Shown piece by piece: positions 44,111 to 53,448 of a DNA stretch of 64,000 nucleotides. Source of the DNA: Hyphomicrobiales bacterium. Its GTDB lineage: Bacteria; Pseudomonadota; Alphaproteobacteria; Rhizobiales; Rhizobiaceae. Both the position numbers and the translations under genes were made by a program. Where the stretch lies: contig UBQX01000021.1 of NCBI GenBank assembly GCA_900467685.1, positions 62,001 to 126,000 of the forward strand. The letters are read 5' to 3'. How positions within the stretch are numbered: position 1 is the stretch's first letter; each line of letters opens with the position of its first letter. The notes below the pieces were generated by a model that saw only the letters and a program-made list of their open reading frames with translations, was not told the origin of the DNA and made no database searches.

Positions 44111-45739
44111 ATGTTCAAAGCGATCCAGACATTCCTCGGCGCTCTCATCCTGGCCTTGTTCGTCGCCATGCCGGGCGCCATGACCGCGGCCCGCGCCGCC
44201 GAAGCGACCAGCGCGATGGTCAACGCGCTCGCCTCCGACAATTTCAAGACCATTGAAGATGCCGTCAACGCACTCGCCGCAACCGGCGATGCCGCAGTCG
44301 TTCCCGCGCTTCAGGCGCTGGGAGACGGCGAACTCTATTTCCGCAAGGCCGACAAACAGGTCTTCATCGTCGAGAAATCCGGCTCCAAGTTCAAGCTCAT
44401 CGATCCGCTGACGCAGAAGCCCGTCGGCGAAGAGCAGAAGGCCGCCATCGACAAGATCAAGGTCAACAACAGCCTGCGCCGCGCTATCCGCGATGCGCTG
44501 GGCGGGTTGACGCTGCAGTCGAATGACCGCGCCGTGCGGCTCACCGCTGCGCAGACCATTCTCAAATCCCCCAATGGCGAAGCTGTTCCCGCGCTCGACG
44601 CCGCACTTGCCAAGGAAACCGATGGCGAAGTGAAGAAGGCAATGACGCAGGCGCGCGCTGCCTCCGTGCTGCTTTCCAATCTCGGTCCCGATGAAAAGTC
44701 GAAGGCGATTGCCGAGATCCGTGCGATCGGCGGGCAGGATTCGCTGTCGCTTCTCTCCTCGATTGCCGGCACCGTGGATGACAGCCTGAAGCCACAGGTC
44801 ACATCGGCCATTGCCTCCATCAACAGTTCGCTCGAACTCTGGAACGCTACGCAATATGTCTGGTACGGCATTTCGTTGAGCTCGGTCCTGCTTCTCGCGG
44901 CCATCGGGCTTGCCATCACTTTCGGCGTCATGGGCATCATCAACATGGCGCATGGCGAAATGGTCATGCTGGGCGCCTATTCGACCTATGTCGTGCAGGA
45001 GGTCATTCGCCAGAATGCGCCGGGGCTGTTCGACTGGTCGCTGGCGATTGCGCTGCCGATCGCCTTCCTCGTTGCGGCCCTCGTCGGGCTTGCCATCGAG
45101 CGCCTCGTGATCCGCCATCTCTATGGTCGTCCGCTCGAAACGCTGCTGGCCACATGGGGCATTTCGCTGATCCTGCAACAGGCTGTCCGCTCCATCTTCG
45201 GTGCGAACAACCGTGAAGTCGGCAATCCGTCCTGGATGTCCGGCGCCTTCGAACTCGGCGGACTGACGATCACCTGGAACCGCATGTGGATCGTCATCTT
45301 CACGCTCGGCGTCTTCTTCGCCCTGCTCACGCTGCTCAAGCGGTCGCCGATCGGCCTGCAGATGCGCGCCGTCACGCAGAACCGCCGCATGGCCTCCTCC
45401 ATGGGCATTCGCACCCCTTGGGTCGACGCCATGACCTTTGCGCTCGGCTCCGGCATTGCGGGCATCGCCGGTGTGGCGCTTTCGCAGATCGACAACGTCT
45501 CACCGAACCTCGGCCAGGGCTACATCATCGACAGCTTCATGGTCGTGGTGTTCGGCGGCGTCGGCAATCTGTGGGGGACGCTGGTGGGCGCGCTGTCCCT
45601 CGGCATCGTCAACAAGTTCCTTGAACCTTACGCGGGCGCAGTGCTCGGAAAGATCATCGTTCTCGTGCTCATCATTCTCTTCATCCAGAAAAGACCGCGC
45701 GGCCTCTTCGCGCTCAAGGGAAGGGCGGTGGAAGCATGA
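44111..45739 (+). CDS. urtB: Urea ABC transporter permease UrtB
   Basis: A 542-residue UrtB. A signal-peptide-like segment (ALILALFVAMPGAMTAARA) is followed by a ~200-residue soluble helical repeat region (DNFKTIEDAVNALAATGDAA, AAQTILKSPNGEAVPALDAA) that would lie in the periplasm. The LivH-like membrane domain then has FGVMGIINMAHGEMVMLGAY, GLQMRAVTQNRRMASSMGIR and FGGVGNLWGTLVGAL. The long periplasmic domain distinguishes UrtB from LivH. ATG 44111 follows TTGAGGCCC. The end overlaps urtC by 4 bp. Confidence 0.96.
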   Translation: MFKAIQTFLGALILALFVAMPGAMTAARAAEATSAMVNALASDNFKTIEDAVNALAATGDAAVVPALQALGDGELYFRKADKQVFIVEKSGSKFKLIDPLTQKPVGEEQKAAIDKIKVNNSLRRAIRDALGGLTLQSNDRAVRLTAAQTILKSPNGEAVPALDAALAKETDGEVKKAMTQARAASVLLSNLGPDEKSKAIAEIRAIGGQDSLSLLSSIAGTVDDSLKPQVTSAIASINSSLELWNATQYVWYGISLSSVLLLAAIGLAITFGVMGIINMAHGEMVMLGAYSTYVVQEVIRQNAPGLFDWSLAIALPIAFLVAALVGLAIERLVIRHLYGRPLETLLATWGISLILQQAVRSIFGANNREVGNPSWMSGAFELGGLTITWNRMWIVIFTLGVFFALLTLLKRSPIGLQMRAVTQNRRMASSMGIRTPWVDAMTFALGSGIAGIAGVALSQIDNVSPNLGQGYIIDSFMVVVFGGVGNLWGTLVGALSLGIVNKFLEPYAGAVLGKIIVLVLIILFIQKRPRGLFALKGRAVEA

Positions 45740-46896
45740 TCACCTCCTTCCTCCTCAAGTCGCTCGACCGTCGCGTCTCTTTCGCGATCCTCGCGCTGCT
45801 GGCCATAGCCGTCATCGTTCCGGTGCTGAACCTGTCGCTCTCGGCGTCGAACCCGCTGCAGATCCCGACCTATGTCATGCAGCTCTTCGGCAAGTATCTG
45901 AACTATGCCCTGCTGGCGCTGGCGCTCGATCTCGTCTGGGGCTTCTGCGGCATCCTTTCGCTCGGCCACGGCGCCTTTTTCGCGCTGGGGGGCTATGCGA
46001 TGGGCATGTATCTCATGCGCCAGATCGGCTCGCGCGGGTCCTATGGCGACCCGGTCCTGCCCGACTTCATGGTGTTCCTGAACTGGAAGTCTCTGCCCTG
46101 GTTCTGGCATGGCTTCGACATGTTCTGGTTTGCCTGCATCATGGTGCTCTTCGTGCCCGGTCTGCTCGCCTTCATCTTCGGCTGGTTTGCCTTCCGCTCG
46201 CGCGTGAACGGCGTGTACCTCTCCATCATCACCCAGGCCATGACCTATGCGCTGATGCTCGCCTTCTTCCGCAACGACATGGGCTTCGGCGGCAATAACG
46301 GTCTGACCGACTTCAAGGACATCATCGGCTTCGAAGTGCAGGCCGACTCGACCCGCGCCGTTCTCTTCGCGGCCTCGGCCATTGCGCTGGCGCTGGCGCT
46401 GCTGATTGCCTCGGGCATCGTGCGCTCCAAGGCCGGCAAGGTGTTGGTTGGTATTCGCGATGCGGAAAGCCGGACGCGCTTCCTCGGCTATCGCGTCGAA
46501 AACTACAAGCTGTTCACCTTCGTCGTTTCGGCGATGATGGCGGGCGTGGCCGGCGCGCTTTACGTGCCGCAGGTCGGCATCATCAATCCGGGCGAATTCG
46601 CGCCGGGCAACTCCATCGAAGTCGTCATCTGGACGGCGGTCGGCGGGCGCGGCACGCTGATCGGGCCGATCCTGGGCGCCATCCTCGTCAATGGCGGCAA
46701 GACGATCTTCACGGGCATATGGCCGGAGTTCTGGCTCTTCGCGCTCGGCGCACTCTTCGTCGCCGTTACGCTCTTCCTGCCCAAGGGGATCGTCGGCACG
46801 GTTGCGGAGTTTATGGCCAAGCGCAAAGCGAAGGCTGCAGGCGCAGACAAGCCCGCTGAAGCCACGGGCGCGGAACAGGCGGAGGCCGCCCAATGA
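45736..46896 (+). CDS. urtC: Urea ABC transporter permease UrtC
   Basis: A 386-residue LivM-like permease with about ten membrane segments. It has ALDLVWGFCGILSLGHGAFF, the UrtC-specific RQIGSRGSYGDPVLPDFMVF loop, GIRDAESRTRFLGYRVENYK (coupling loop) and the FAPGNSIEVVIWTAVGGRGT region. The Ala/Glu/Lys-rich tail (AKAAGADKPAEATGAEQAEA) is a variable cytoplasmic end. Both ends overlap neighbours by 4 bp (ATGA). Confidence 0.96.
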   Translation: MITSFLLKSLDRRVSFAILALLAIAVIVPVLNLSLSASNPLQIPTYVMQLFGKYLNYALLALALDLVWGFCGILSLGHGAFFALGGYAMGMYLMRQIGSRGSYGDPVLPDFMVFLNWKSLPWFWHGFDMFWFACIMVLFVPGLLAFIFGWFAFRSRVNGVYLSIITQAMTYALMLAFFRNDMGFGGNNGLTDFKDIIGFEVQADSTRAVLFAASAIALALALLIASGIVRSKAGKVLVGIRDAESRTRFLGYRVENYKLFTFVVSAMMAGVAGALYVPQVGIINPGEFAPGNSIEVVIWTAVGGRGTLIGPILGAILVNGGKTIFTGIWPEFWLFALGALFVAVTLFLPKGIVGTVAEFMAKRKAKAAGADKPAEATGAEQAEAAQ

Positions 46897-47654
46897 GCGA
46901 CATGAAGACCTACAAGCCGAACAGCCTTCTCTATCTCGACGGCGTCTCGGTGTCCTTCGACGGGTTCAAGGCTTTGAACTCGCTGTCCTTCGTGGTCGAA
47001 CCCGGCGAGCTTCGCGCCATCATCGGCCCGAACGGGGCGGGCAAGACGACGATGATGGACATCATCACCGGCAAGACCCGGCCCGACAGTGGCGAAGTCT
47101 TCTTCAACGGTACGGTGGACCTGACGACGAAGGACGAGGCGGATATCGCGCAGCTAGGCATTGGCCGCAAATTCCAGAAGCCGACCGTATTCGAGAGCCA
47201 CACGGTCTGGGACAATCTGGAACTGGCGCTGAACCGCAAGCGCGGCGTTTTCGGCACGCTGTTCTACAACCTTTCGGGCGAAGACAAGGACCGCATCGAG
47301 GAAATTCTTGCGACCGTCCGGCTCACGCATCGCAAGGACGATTTCGGTGCCAACCTCTCGCATGGACAGAAGCAGTGGCTCGAGATCGGCATGTTGCTGG
47401 CGCAGGAGCCGCAGCTGCTTCTCGTCGACGAGCCGGTGGCCGGCATGACGGATGCAGAGACGGCGGAAACCGCCATCCTGCTGCGCGAAATCGCCAAGAC
47501 CCGCTCGGTCGTCGTGGTCGAACACGACATGGGCTTCATCCGTGACCTCGGCGTCAAGGTGACGTGTCTGGCCGAAGGGTCGGTGCTGGCCGAAGGGTCG
47601 ATCGATTTCGTGTCGAACGATCCGAAGGTGATCGAGAATTATCTGGGGCGATGA
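46893..47654 (+). CDS. urtD: Urea ABC transporter ATP-binding protein UrtD
   Basis: A 253-residue ABC ATPase: Walker [29 protein letters not shown] (UrtD-typical), signature LSHGQKQWLEIGMLL with His in place of Gly, and Walker B LLLVDEPVAGM. LivG-like half of the UrtDE motor. It ends 1 bp before urtE. Confidence 0.96.
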   Translation: MSDMKTYKPNSLLYLDGVSVSFDGFKALNSLSFVVEPGELRAIIGPNGAGKTTMMDIITGKTRPDSGEVFFNGTVDLTTKDEADIAQLGIGRKFQKPTVFESHTVWDNLELALNRKRGVFGTLFYNLSGEDKDRIEEILATVRLTHRKDDFGANLSHGQKQWLEIGMLLAQEPQLLLVDEPVAGMTDAETAETAILLREIAKTRSVVVVEHDMGFIRDLGVKVTCLAEGSVLAEGSIDFVSNDPKVIENYLGR

Positions 47655-47655
47655 C

Positions 47656-48351
47656 ATGCTGACCGTTGAAAACGCAAACCTTCATTATGGCGCAGCTCAA
47701 GCGCTTCGCGGCGTGTCGCTCAAGGCCGAGATGGGGAAGATCACCTGCGTGCTCGGGCGCAACGGGGTGGGCAAGTCGTCTCTGCTTCGCGCCGTGACCG
47801 GGCAACATCCGCTGTCGGGCGGCGAGATCGCCTTTCAGGGCAAGGTGCTGAACGGGTTGCCACCTTATCAGCGCGCCAAGACCGGCATCGGCTATGTGCC
47901 GCAGGGGCGCGAGATCTTTCCGCTGCTCACCGTGAAGGAAAACCTCGAGACCGGCTATGCGCCGCTCAAGCGGGCCGATCGGAATATTCCGGACGACATT
48001 TTCAGCCTGTTTCCGGTGCTGCAATCCATGCTGTCGCGGCGCGGCGGCGACCTTTCGGGCGGGCAGCAGCAGCAGCTCGCCATCGGGCGGGCGCTGGTGA
48101 CACGGCCGAAGATCATCGTGCTGGACGAGCCGACCGAGGGCATCCAGCCTTCGATCATCAAGGATATCGGCCGGGCGCTGAAATACCTGCGCGATTCCAC
48201 CGGCATGGCCATTCTGCTTGTGGAACAGTATCTCGATTTCTGCCGCGAACTGGCGGACTATGTGTATATCATGGATCGCGGCGAGATCGTTCACGAGGGG
48301 CTGGCCGAAACGCTCGACACGCAGGAGGCGCGGCGGCACCTGACGGTGTGA
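47656..48351 (+). CDS. urtE: Urea ABC transporter ATP-binding protein UrtE
   Basis: A 231-residue ABC ATPase: Walker A GRNGVGKS, GREIFPLLTVKENLETG, signature LSGGQQQQLAIGRAL, Walker B IIVLDEPTEGIQPS and LLVEQYLDFCRELADYVYIM. GRNGVGKS and PTEGIQPS are the UrtE hallmarks. Last gene of the urt operon; ureD follows 125 bp later on the same strand, so urea import and hydrolysis genes may share a transcript. Confidence 0.96.
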   Translation: MLTVENANLHYGAAQALRGVSLKAEMGKITCVLGRNGVGKSSLLRAVTGQHPLSGGEIAFQGKVLNGLPPYQRAKTGIGYVPQGREIFPLLTVKENLETGYAPLKRADRNIPDDIFSLFPVLQSMLSRRGGDLSGGQQQQLAIGRALVTRPKIIVLDEPTEGIQPSIIKDIGRALKYLRDSTGMAILLVEQYLDFCRELADYVYIMDRGEIVHEGLAETLDTQEARRHLTV

Positions 48352-48476
48352 TCACTCGCGAAATATAGTGAGTTGCGCATGCCTTTCTGCTGTCTGGTCC
48401 GGTTCTTGCTTTTTCGTGGGCGAGGCCCGGAGAGATGCTCCGGCCGATCGGAAATGAGCAGCAGGAAGTATCGGAA

Positions 48477-49301
48477 ATGAGCGTGCAGGAAGCGGTGATT
48501 GGCCGGCCGCAAAGAGCCAAGGGAAGCGGTAGGCTTTCCGTCAAGCGCTCGGGCGGCAAGAGCCGGATCGAGACGCTGTTTCAGGAAGGCTGCGCAAAAA
48601 TCAGGCTTCCCGATACGTTCGACGACACGCTGGAAGCGGTGCTGATCAACACGTCCGGTGGCTTGACCGGCGGCGATCGTATTTCCTGGGCCGTCGAGGC
48701 GGAAGCCAATACCGACGTGACCGTCACCACGCAGGCCTGCGAGAAGGTCTACAAGGCAAGCGAAGGGGCGGCCGAAGTGGAGGCCGTACTCAGGGCAGGC
48801 GAGGGGGCGCGGCTCTCCTGGTTGCCGCAGGAAACGATCCTGTTCGACTATGGCCATCTGAACCGCCGGCTCGACGTGGATCTGGCAGGTGACGCCGAAT
48901 TTGTAGGCGTGGAAGCGGTGATCCTTGGCCGCACGGCCATGGGCGAACTGGTCAATACCGGCCTCTTTCGCGACCGCTGGCGCATTCGCCGTGCGGGGCG
49001 TCTGATTCATGCGGAAGACGCGCGGCTTGATGGCGCGGTGAATGACATTGCTGGTCTCGCGCCGGTGCTCGCGGGCAATCTCGCTTTCGCGACGCTGCTT
49101 TATTGCGGCCCTGCGGGTGAGGCGCTCCTGCCTAAAATTAGGGCAGTTCTTGGCGAGGCCGATGCTGGTGCGAGTCAATGGGATGGCAAGTTGATCGTGC
49201 GGGTTGCTGCCGCCGACGGACAGCATCTTAGAAAAATTCTGACCCCGGTCATTTCGCTCTTGCGCAATGGCGCGGCCTTGCCGAAAGTCTGGAATACTTG
49301 A
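48477..49301 (+). CDS. ureD: Urease accessory protein UreD (UreH)
   Basis: A 274-residue UreD. It carries [40 protein letters not shown] (the UreD signature), [35 protein letters not shown] and [11 protein letters not shown]. UreD holds apo-urease with UreF and UreG and carries nickel to the active site. I prefer ATG 48477, with AGGAAG eight bases upstream; ATG 48435, 14 codons earlier, has GGAGAG abutting it. First gene of the urease cluster. Confidence 0.95.
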   Translation: MSVQEAVIGRPQRAKGSGRLSVKRSGGKSRIETLFQEGCAKIRLPDTFDDTLEAVLINTSGGLTGGDRISWAVEAEANTDVTVTTQACEKVYKASEGAAEVEAVLRAGEGARLSWLPQETILFDYGHLNRRLDVDLAGDAEFVGVEAVILGRTAMGELVNTGLFRDRWRIRRAGRLIHAEDARLDGAVNDIAGLAPVLAGNLAFATLLYCGPAGEALLPKIRAVLGEADAGASQWDGKLIVRVAAADGQHLRKILTPVISLLRNGAALPKVWNT

Positions 49302-49326
49302 GTTTCTTCAATACAGCGGATTCCCC

Positions 49327-49629
49327 ATGAACCTGACCCCACGAGAAAAAGACAAGCTGCTGATTTCCATGGCCGCCATGGTCGCGCGCCGCCGGCTGGA
49401 ACGGGGCGTGAAGCTCAACCATCCAGAGGCGATCGCGCTCATCACCGACTTTGTCGTCGAAGGAGCGCGCGATGGTCGTCCCGTGTCCGAGCTGATGGAA
49501 GCCGGCGCGCATGTGATCAGCCGCGAGCAGGTCATGGAAGGCGTGGCCGAGATGATCCACGACGTGCAGATCGAGGCGACGTTCCCCGATGGGACGAAGC
49601 TTGTGACCGTGCATGAACCGATCCGTTAA
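49327..49629 (+). CDS. ureA: Urease gamma subunit
   Basis: A 100-residue protein, full family length, from [20 protein letters not shown] through [20 protein letters not shown] to the end [18 protein letters not shown]. Separate gamma and beta subunits (not fused) fit alphaproteobacterial ureases. ATG 49327 is the conserved start; the open frame upstream is not coding. Confidence 0.98.
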   Translation: MNLTPREKDKLLISMAAMVARRRLERGVKLNHPEAIALITDFVVEGARDGRPVSELMEAGAHVISREQVMEGVAEMIHDVQIEATFPDGTKLVTVHEPIR

Positions 49630-49704
49630 GAGATTTTTTGTTTACGCAATTCCGGACGCATAACCGCGCTGCACTTTTGCTGGAACTGCTTTGGAGAGAG
49701 ATTC

Positions 49705-50010
49705 ATGATTCCGGGCGAAATCATTGCCGCCAAAGGCGAAATCGAACTCAATGCCGGTCTTCCGGTGATCACCATTGACGTGTCCAACGCCGGTGACCGG
49801 CCCGTGCAGGTTGGTTCGCATTATCATTTTTACGAGACCAATCCGGGCCTGAAATTCGACCGCGAGAAGGCACGCGGCCTGCGTCTCGATATTCCGGCAG
49901 GCACCGCCGTTCGCTTCGAGCCGGGGCAGACGCGCAGCGTCAATCTGATCCCGATGGAAGGCAACCGCGAGATTTATGGCTTCCGGCAGGACGTCATGGG
50001 CAAGCTGTGA
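49705..50010 (+). CDS. ureB: Urease beta subunit
   Basis: A 101-residue protein with the usual MIPGEI start, [20 protein letters not shown], the [20 protein letters not shown] segment and the [10 protein letters not shown]-type end. GGAGAGA lies upstream. It packs on UreC and supplies part of the flap environment. The stop lies 8 bp before the next start. Confidence 0.98.
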   Translation: MIPGEIIAAKGEIELNAGLPVITIDVSNAGDRPVQVGSHYHFYETNPGLKFDREKARGLRLDIPAGTAVRFEPGQTRSVNLIPMEGNREIYGFRQDVMGKL

Positions 50011-50018
50011 TCATGTGC

Positions 50019-50462
50019 ATGAGAAAGTTGCTTCCGGTTCTCGCGCCGCTGATGCTTCTGTGGGCCACGTCGGCGCTGGCCGATGACGAGATCGAATGCA
50101 ATCCCGACGGCACGCAGATGGAGATAAACGCGTGCTCGTCAGATGATCTGCAGAAGGCCGATGACGAGTTGAATGCCGTCTACCGCGAGGCCATGGCCTT
50201 TGCGAGGTCCGAGGATTCCAAGACCGATCCACAGTCGGATGATGAAAGCGCCGTTGCCATCCTGAAGAAGGCGCAGCGGGAGTGGATCAGGAAGCGTGAC
50301 CGTAAGTGCGGTGAACCGACAGCTGACGGCGGTTCCATGCAATCAGCCGAGATTGCCAGCTGCCGGGCCGAGCTCACCCAGCAACGGACCGAGGAGCTGC
50401 GTTCTCTGCTCGAAGACGGACGTGCAGCAGCTGCAGATGCGGAATCGGAAGGATCGAATTGA
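50019..50462 (+). CDS. Secreted LprI-like (DUF1311) protein, copy 1
   Basis: A 147-residue periplasmic protein with a signal peptide (MRKLLPVLAPLMLLWATSAL). The mature part carries the lysozyme-inhibitor LprI/DUF1311 pattern: ECNPDGTQMEINACSSDDLQ, KADDELNAVYREAM, LKKAQREWIRKRDRKC and IASCRAEL. Conserved cysteines suggest disulfides. An ATG six bases earlier is also possible. It lies between ureB and ureC and is followed by a paralogue. Its link to urease is unknown; LprI proteins of other bacteria bind lysozyme. Confidence 0.85.
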   Translation: MRKLLPVLAPLMLLWATSALADDEIECNPDGTQMEINACSSDDLQKADDELNAVYREAMAFARSEDSKTDPQSDDESAVAILKKAQREWIRKRDRKCGEPTADGGSMQSAEIASCRAELTQQRTEELRSLLEDGRAAAADAESEGSN

Positions 50463-50464
50463 TC

Positions 50465-50881
50465 ATGAAACCGCTTGCACTGTGCCTTGCTCCTTTCGCC
50501 CTTCTTCTGGCGTCGTCCGCCTTTGCCGACGACGAGATGAAGTGCAATCCGGAAGGGACGCAGGCCGAAATGAATATCTGCGCCTGGGACGATTTCCAGA
50601 AGGCGGATGACGAGTTGAACGCCATCTACAAGAAGGCCGTTGCCTATACGAAGAAGCAGGACGACAGTTACGCCGACCAGCCCAATCTGAAGGGCGCGGT
50701 GGCGGCGCTCAAGAAGGCTCAGCGCGCGTGGATCGATTACCGCGACGGCCATTGCGAAGGCATCGGCTTCGGCGCCCGGGGCGGGTCCATGGAACCGATG
50801 CTGGTCGCCGGTTGCCAGGAAGAGCTGACGAAGAAGCGGATCGCTGATCTGAAGTCGCTGATGGAAGAGGGCGATCAGTAA
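50465..50881 (+). CDS. Secreted LprI-like (DUF1311) protein, copy 2
   Basis: A 138-residue paralogue of the preceding gene with its own signal peptide (MKPLALCLAPFALLLASSAF) and the same motifs: KCNPEGTQAEMNICAWDDFQ, KADDELNAIYKKAV, LKKAQRAWIDYRDGHCEG and VAGCQEELTKKRI. The gap between copies is only 2 bp, so they are cotranscribed and probably arose by tandem duplication followed by divergence. Function beside urease unknown. Confidence 0.87.
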   Translation: MKPLALCLAPFALLLASSAFADDEMKCNPEGTQAEMNICAWDDFQKADDELNAIYKKAVAYTKKQDDSYADQPNLKGAVAALKKAQRAWIDYRDGHCEGIGFGARGGSMEPMLVAGCQEELTKKRIADLKSLMEEGDQ

Positions 50882-50882
50882 G

Positions 50883-51509
50883 ATGGGGCGCCTCTTCATG
50901 GTGGTCGGCAATGGCGATATCGGACCGCAGGCGCGGGCGGCGATTTCCGACGCGCATGCGGTGATGCGCTTCAACGACTGCCGCTCTGCAGGCGAGGACG
51001 CCGCGCGCACGGATATCGTCGTGGTCTGCAACACCGGCCGGCCGGGGAAGAAGATGCTGGAAGAGCCGCAATGGCGCGAGCACCCTTCGGTGAGAGCGGC
51101 ACAGGCGATCTGGTGCGTGCGCGATCCGGCGAAATTTACCGAGATGCGCGTGCCTCTCTCCATCGGCCATCCGGAGCTTGACGATTTCTGCGACGATTAT
51201 ACCGGCGGTTTCCGGGTCTTTGCAGAGAATGAAGACAAGGCTTTTCGGGTCATTCCGCGCGAGGTTCATGATCGGCTGGATAGGGCGCTTTCCGCTTTTT
51301 CTCCGGCCCCTTACGTCGTGCCCTCGACCGGGCTGGTGGCAATTGCCGATCTGATAGAGGACCACCTCGGCCCCGGCGACCAGATCGGCCTTGCCGGCTT
51401 CTCGCATCAGGGTTGGGACGGGCATCCCTGGGATGCCGAACGACAATATCTCGAACCGCTGGAGGCGAGCGGCCTCGTCAAGCGGATCACAGAAACGAAA
51501 CTCGCATAA
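50883..51509 (+). CDS. Urease-operon accessory protein with sialyltransferase-like (GT29) motifs
   Basis: A 208-residue soluble protein that sits between the LprI-like pair and ureC; rhizobial relatives are often called urease operon accessory protein. It begins [20 protein letters not shown], then HAVMRFNDC (residues 5-33), which mirrors the large sialylmotif of GT29 enzymes (VVGN-x-G ... D-x-H-x-V-x-R-x-N). Later it has [18 protein letters not shown] (PSTG 147-150), [11 protein letters not shown], and H181-x4-E186, like the small and very-small sialylmotifs. No signal peptide or membrane anchor is seen. It may be a glycosyltransferase-fold protein of unknown role; no sialic acid gene is nearby. 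The likeness is my own motif reading. Confidence 0.75.
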   Translation: MGRLFMVVGNGDIGPQARAAISDAHAVMRFNDCRSAGEDAARTDIVVVCNTGRPGKKMLEEPQWREHPSVRAAQAIWCVRDPAKFTEMRVPLSIGHPELDDFCDDYTGGFRVFAENEDKAFRVIPREVHDRLDRALSAFSPAPYVVPSTGLVAIADLIEDHLGPGDQIGLAGFSHQGWDGHPWDAERQYLEPLEASGLVKRITETKLA

Positions 51510-51531
51510 CCGGATCAGGAGTTTACGGCTC

Positions 51532-53244
51532 ATGTCTTACAAAATGTCCCGCGCGGCCTATGCCGGCATGTTTGGCCCGACCACCGGCGACAAGGTACGC
51601 CTTGCCGACACGGAACTCTTCATCGAGGTGGAGAAGGATTTCACCACTTATGGCTCCGAAGTGAAGTTCGGCGGCGGCAAGGTCATCCGCGACGGCATGG
51701 GGCAAAGCCAGGTCACGCGCGCGGCGGGTGCGGTCGATACCGTCATCACCAATGCGCTGATTGTCGACCATTCCGGCATCTACAAGGCCGATATCGGCCT
51801 GAAGGATGGCCGCATTGCTGCCATCGGCAAGGCCGGCAACCCGGATACGCAGCCGGGTGTCAACATCATCGTTGGTCCCGGCACGGAAGCGATTGCCGGC
51901 GAGGGCAAGATCATCACCGCCGGCGGCATGGATAGCCACATTCACTTCATCTGCCCGCAGCAGATCGAAGAGGCGCTGATGAGCGGCCTCACCTGCATGC
52001 TCGGCGGCGGCACGGGGCCGGCGCATGGCACGCTTGCCACCACCTGCACGCCCGGCCCGTGGCACATCGCCCGCATGATCGAGGCGGCCGATGCCTTCCC
52101 GATGAACCTTGCCTTTGCCGGCAAGGGCAATGCTTCGCTGCCCGGCGCACTTGAGGAAATGGTGCTCGCCGGCGCCTCGTCGCTCAAGCTGCATGAGGAC
52201 TGGGGCACGACGCCGGGCGCTATCGATTGCTGCCTGTCGGTGGCCGACGAATATGACGTGCAGGTGATGATCCACACGGATACGCTCAACGAGTCCGGCT
52301 TCGTGGAAGACACGATTTCGGCGATCAAGGGCCGCACCATCCATGCCTTCCACACGGAAGGCGCGGGCGGCGGCCATGCGCCCGACATCATCAAGATATG
52401 CGGCCAACCGAACGTCATCCCGTCCTCGACCAACCCGACGCGGCCCTACACGGTCAACACGATTGCCGAGCATCTCGACATGCTAATGGTCTGCCATCAC
52501 CTGTCGGCCTCGATCCCGGAAGACATTGCCTTCGCCGAAAGCCGCATCCGCAAGGAAACAATCGCGGCGGAAGATATCCTGCACGATATCGGCGCGTTTT
52601 CGATCATTTCCTCCGACAGCCAGGCCATGGGCCGCGTCGGCGAAGTCGCCATCCGCACCTGGCAGACGGCCGACAAGATGAAGCGTCAGCGCGGAGCCCT
52701 GCCGGAAGAGACCGGCGACAACGACAATTTCCGCGTCAAGCGCTACATCGCCAAATACACGATCAACCCGGCACTCGCCCATGGTCTGGCGCATGAGATC
52801 GGCTCCATCGAGATCGGCAAGCGCGCCGACCTCGTGATCTGGAACCCGGCCTTCTTCGGCGTGAAGCCGGACATGGTCCTCATCGGCGGCATGATTGCTG
52901 CAGCCCCGATGGGCGATCCGAACGCCTCGATCCCGACGCCGCAACCGGTGCATTACCGCCCGATGTTCGGCGCCTATGGCAAGGCGCTGACGAACTCCTC
53001 CGTTACCTTTGTTTCGCAGGCAGCGCTGGATGGTGGCCTGAAGAACAAGCTCGGCACGGCCAAGAACATGATCGCGGTGAAGAACACCCGCGGCGGGCTC
53101 ACCAAGGCCTCGATGATCCACAATGCAGCCATGCCGCATATCGAGGTGGATCCGGAGACCTATGAAGTGCGGGCCGACGGCGTTCTGCTGACATGTGAGC
53201 CGGCGACGGTTCTGCCGATGGCGCAGCGGTACTTCCTGTTTTGA
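51532..53244 (+). CDS. ureC: Urease alpha (catalytic) subunit
   Basis: A 570-residue urease alpha subunit. Nickel ligands His136 and His138 are in [14 protein letters not shown], the lysine to be carbamylated is Lys219 in [11 protein letters not shown], and further ligands are in [25 protein letters not shown] and [13 protein letters not shown]. The mobile flap has [16 protein letters not shown]. All catalytic residues are present. ATG 51532 ([12 protein letters not shown]) has TCAGGAG nine bases upstream. UreA, UreB and UreC form the (ABC)3 enzyme that splits urea. It is separated from ureB by three small genes, which is characteristic of rhizobia. Confidence 0.98.
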   Translation: MSYKMSRAAYAGMFGPTTGDKVRLADTELFIEVEKDFTTYGSEVKFGGGKVIRDGMGQSQVTRAAGAVDTVITNALIVDHSGIYKADIGLKDGRIAAIGKAGNPDTQPGVNIIVGPGTEAIAGEGKIITAGGMDSHIHFICPQQIEEALMSGLTCMLGGGTGPAHGTLATTCTPGPWHIARMIEAADAFPMNLAFAGKGNASLPGALEEMVLAGASSLKLHEDWGTTPGAIDCCLSVADEYDVQVMIHTDTLNESGFVEDTISAIKGRTIHAFHTEGAGGGHAPDIIKICGQPNVIPSSTNPTRPYTVNTIAEHLDMLMVCHHLSASIPEDIAFAESRIRKETIAAEDILHDIGAFSIISSDSQAMGRVGEVAIRTWQTADKMKRQRGALPEETGDNDNFRVKRYIAKYTINPALAHGLAHEIGSIEIGKRADLVIWNPAFFGVKPDMVLIGGMIAAAPMGDPNASIPTPQPVHYRPMFGAYGKALTNSSVTFVSQAALDGGLKNKLGTAKNMIAVKNTRGGLTKASMIHNAAMPHIEVDPETYEVRADGVLLTCEPATVLPMAQRYFLF

Positions 53245-53258
53245 GCTTCACGAAGATT

Positions 53259-53288
53259 CCCGCCGAGACTTTTCAAGGTGTCGGCGGG
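53259..53288 (+). terminator. Hairpin downstream of ureC
   Basis: CCCGCCGA and TCGGCGGG form a perfect 8 bp stem with a 14 nt loop, 15 bp after the ureC stop; followed by CATTTCGG, so the T-run is poor. It probably marks the end of the ureDAB...C transcript, separating it from the peroxiredoxin gene. Confidence 0.55.
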
Positions 53289-53385
53289 CATTTCGGTTCC
53301 GTGCTATGCGTTCAACGAATAGCTCCCATGCGTGGCTGTGAAAATCCGTCTTCCATGCTGCACTGCACCCTAAAAGATGATTATC

Positions 53386-53391
53386 TATAAT
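53386..53391 (+). promoter_or_regulatory. Candidate -10 box for the peroxiredoxin gene
   Basis: A consensus TATAAT sits in an AT-rich patch 58 bp before the peroxiredoxin start. The hexamer ATTATC occurs on both sides of it (53380-53385 and 53393-53398), as a direct repeat. No good -35 hexamer is seen at 17 bp, which suggests activator dependence. Confidence 0.35.
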
Positions 53392-53448
53392 AATTATCGC
53401 TCTGCCGGGACTTTGGCGGGGCGCGATCATTTTTGAAGGAGACGATCC

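Noticed and set aside
50180-51163. 327-codon antisense frame over the LprI-like and accessory genes
   Set aside because: The sense strand has two signal-peptide proteins and a conserved accessory gene; the antisense product has no pattern.
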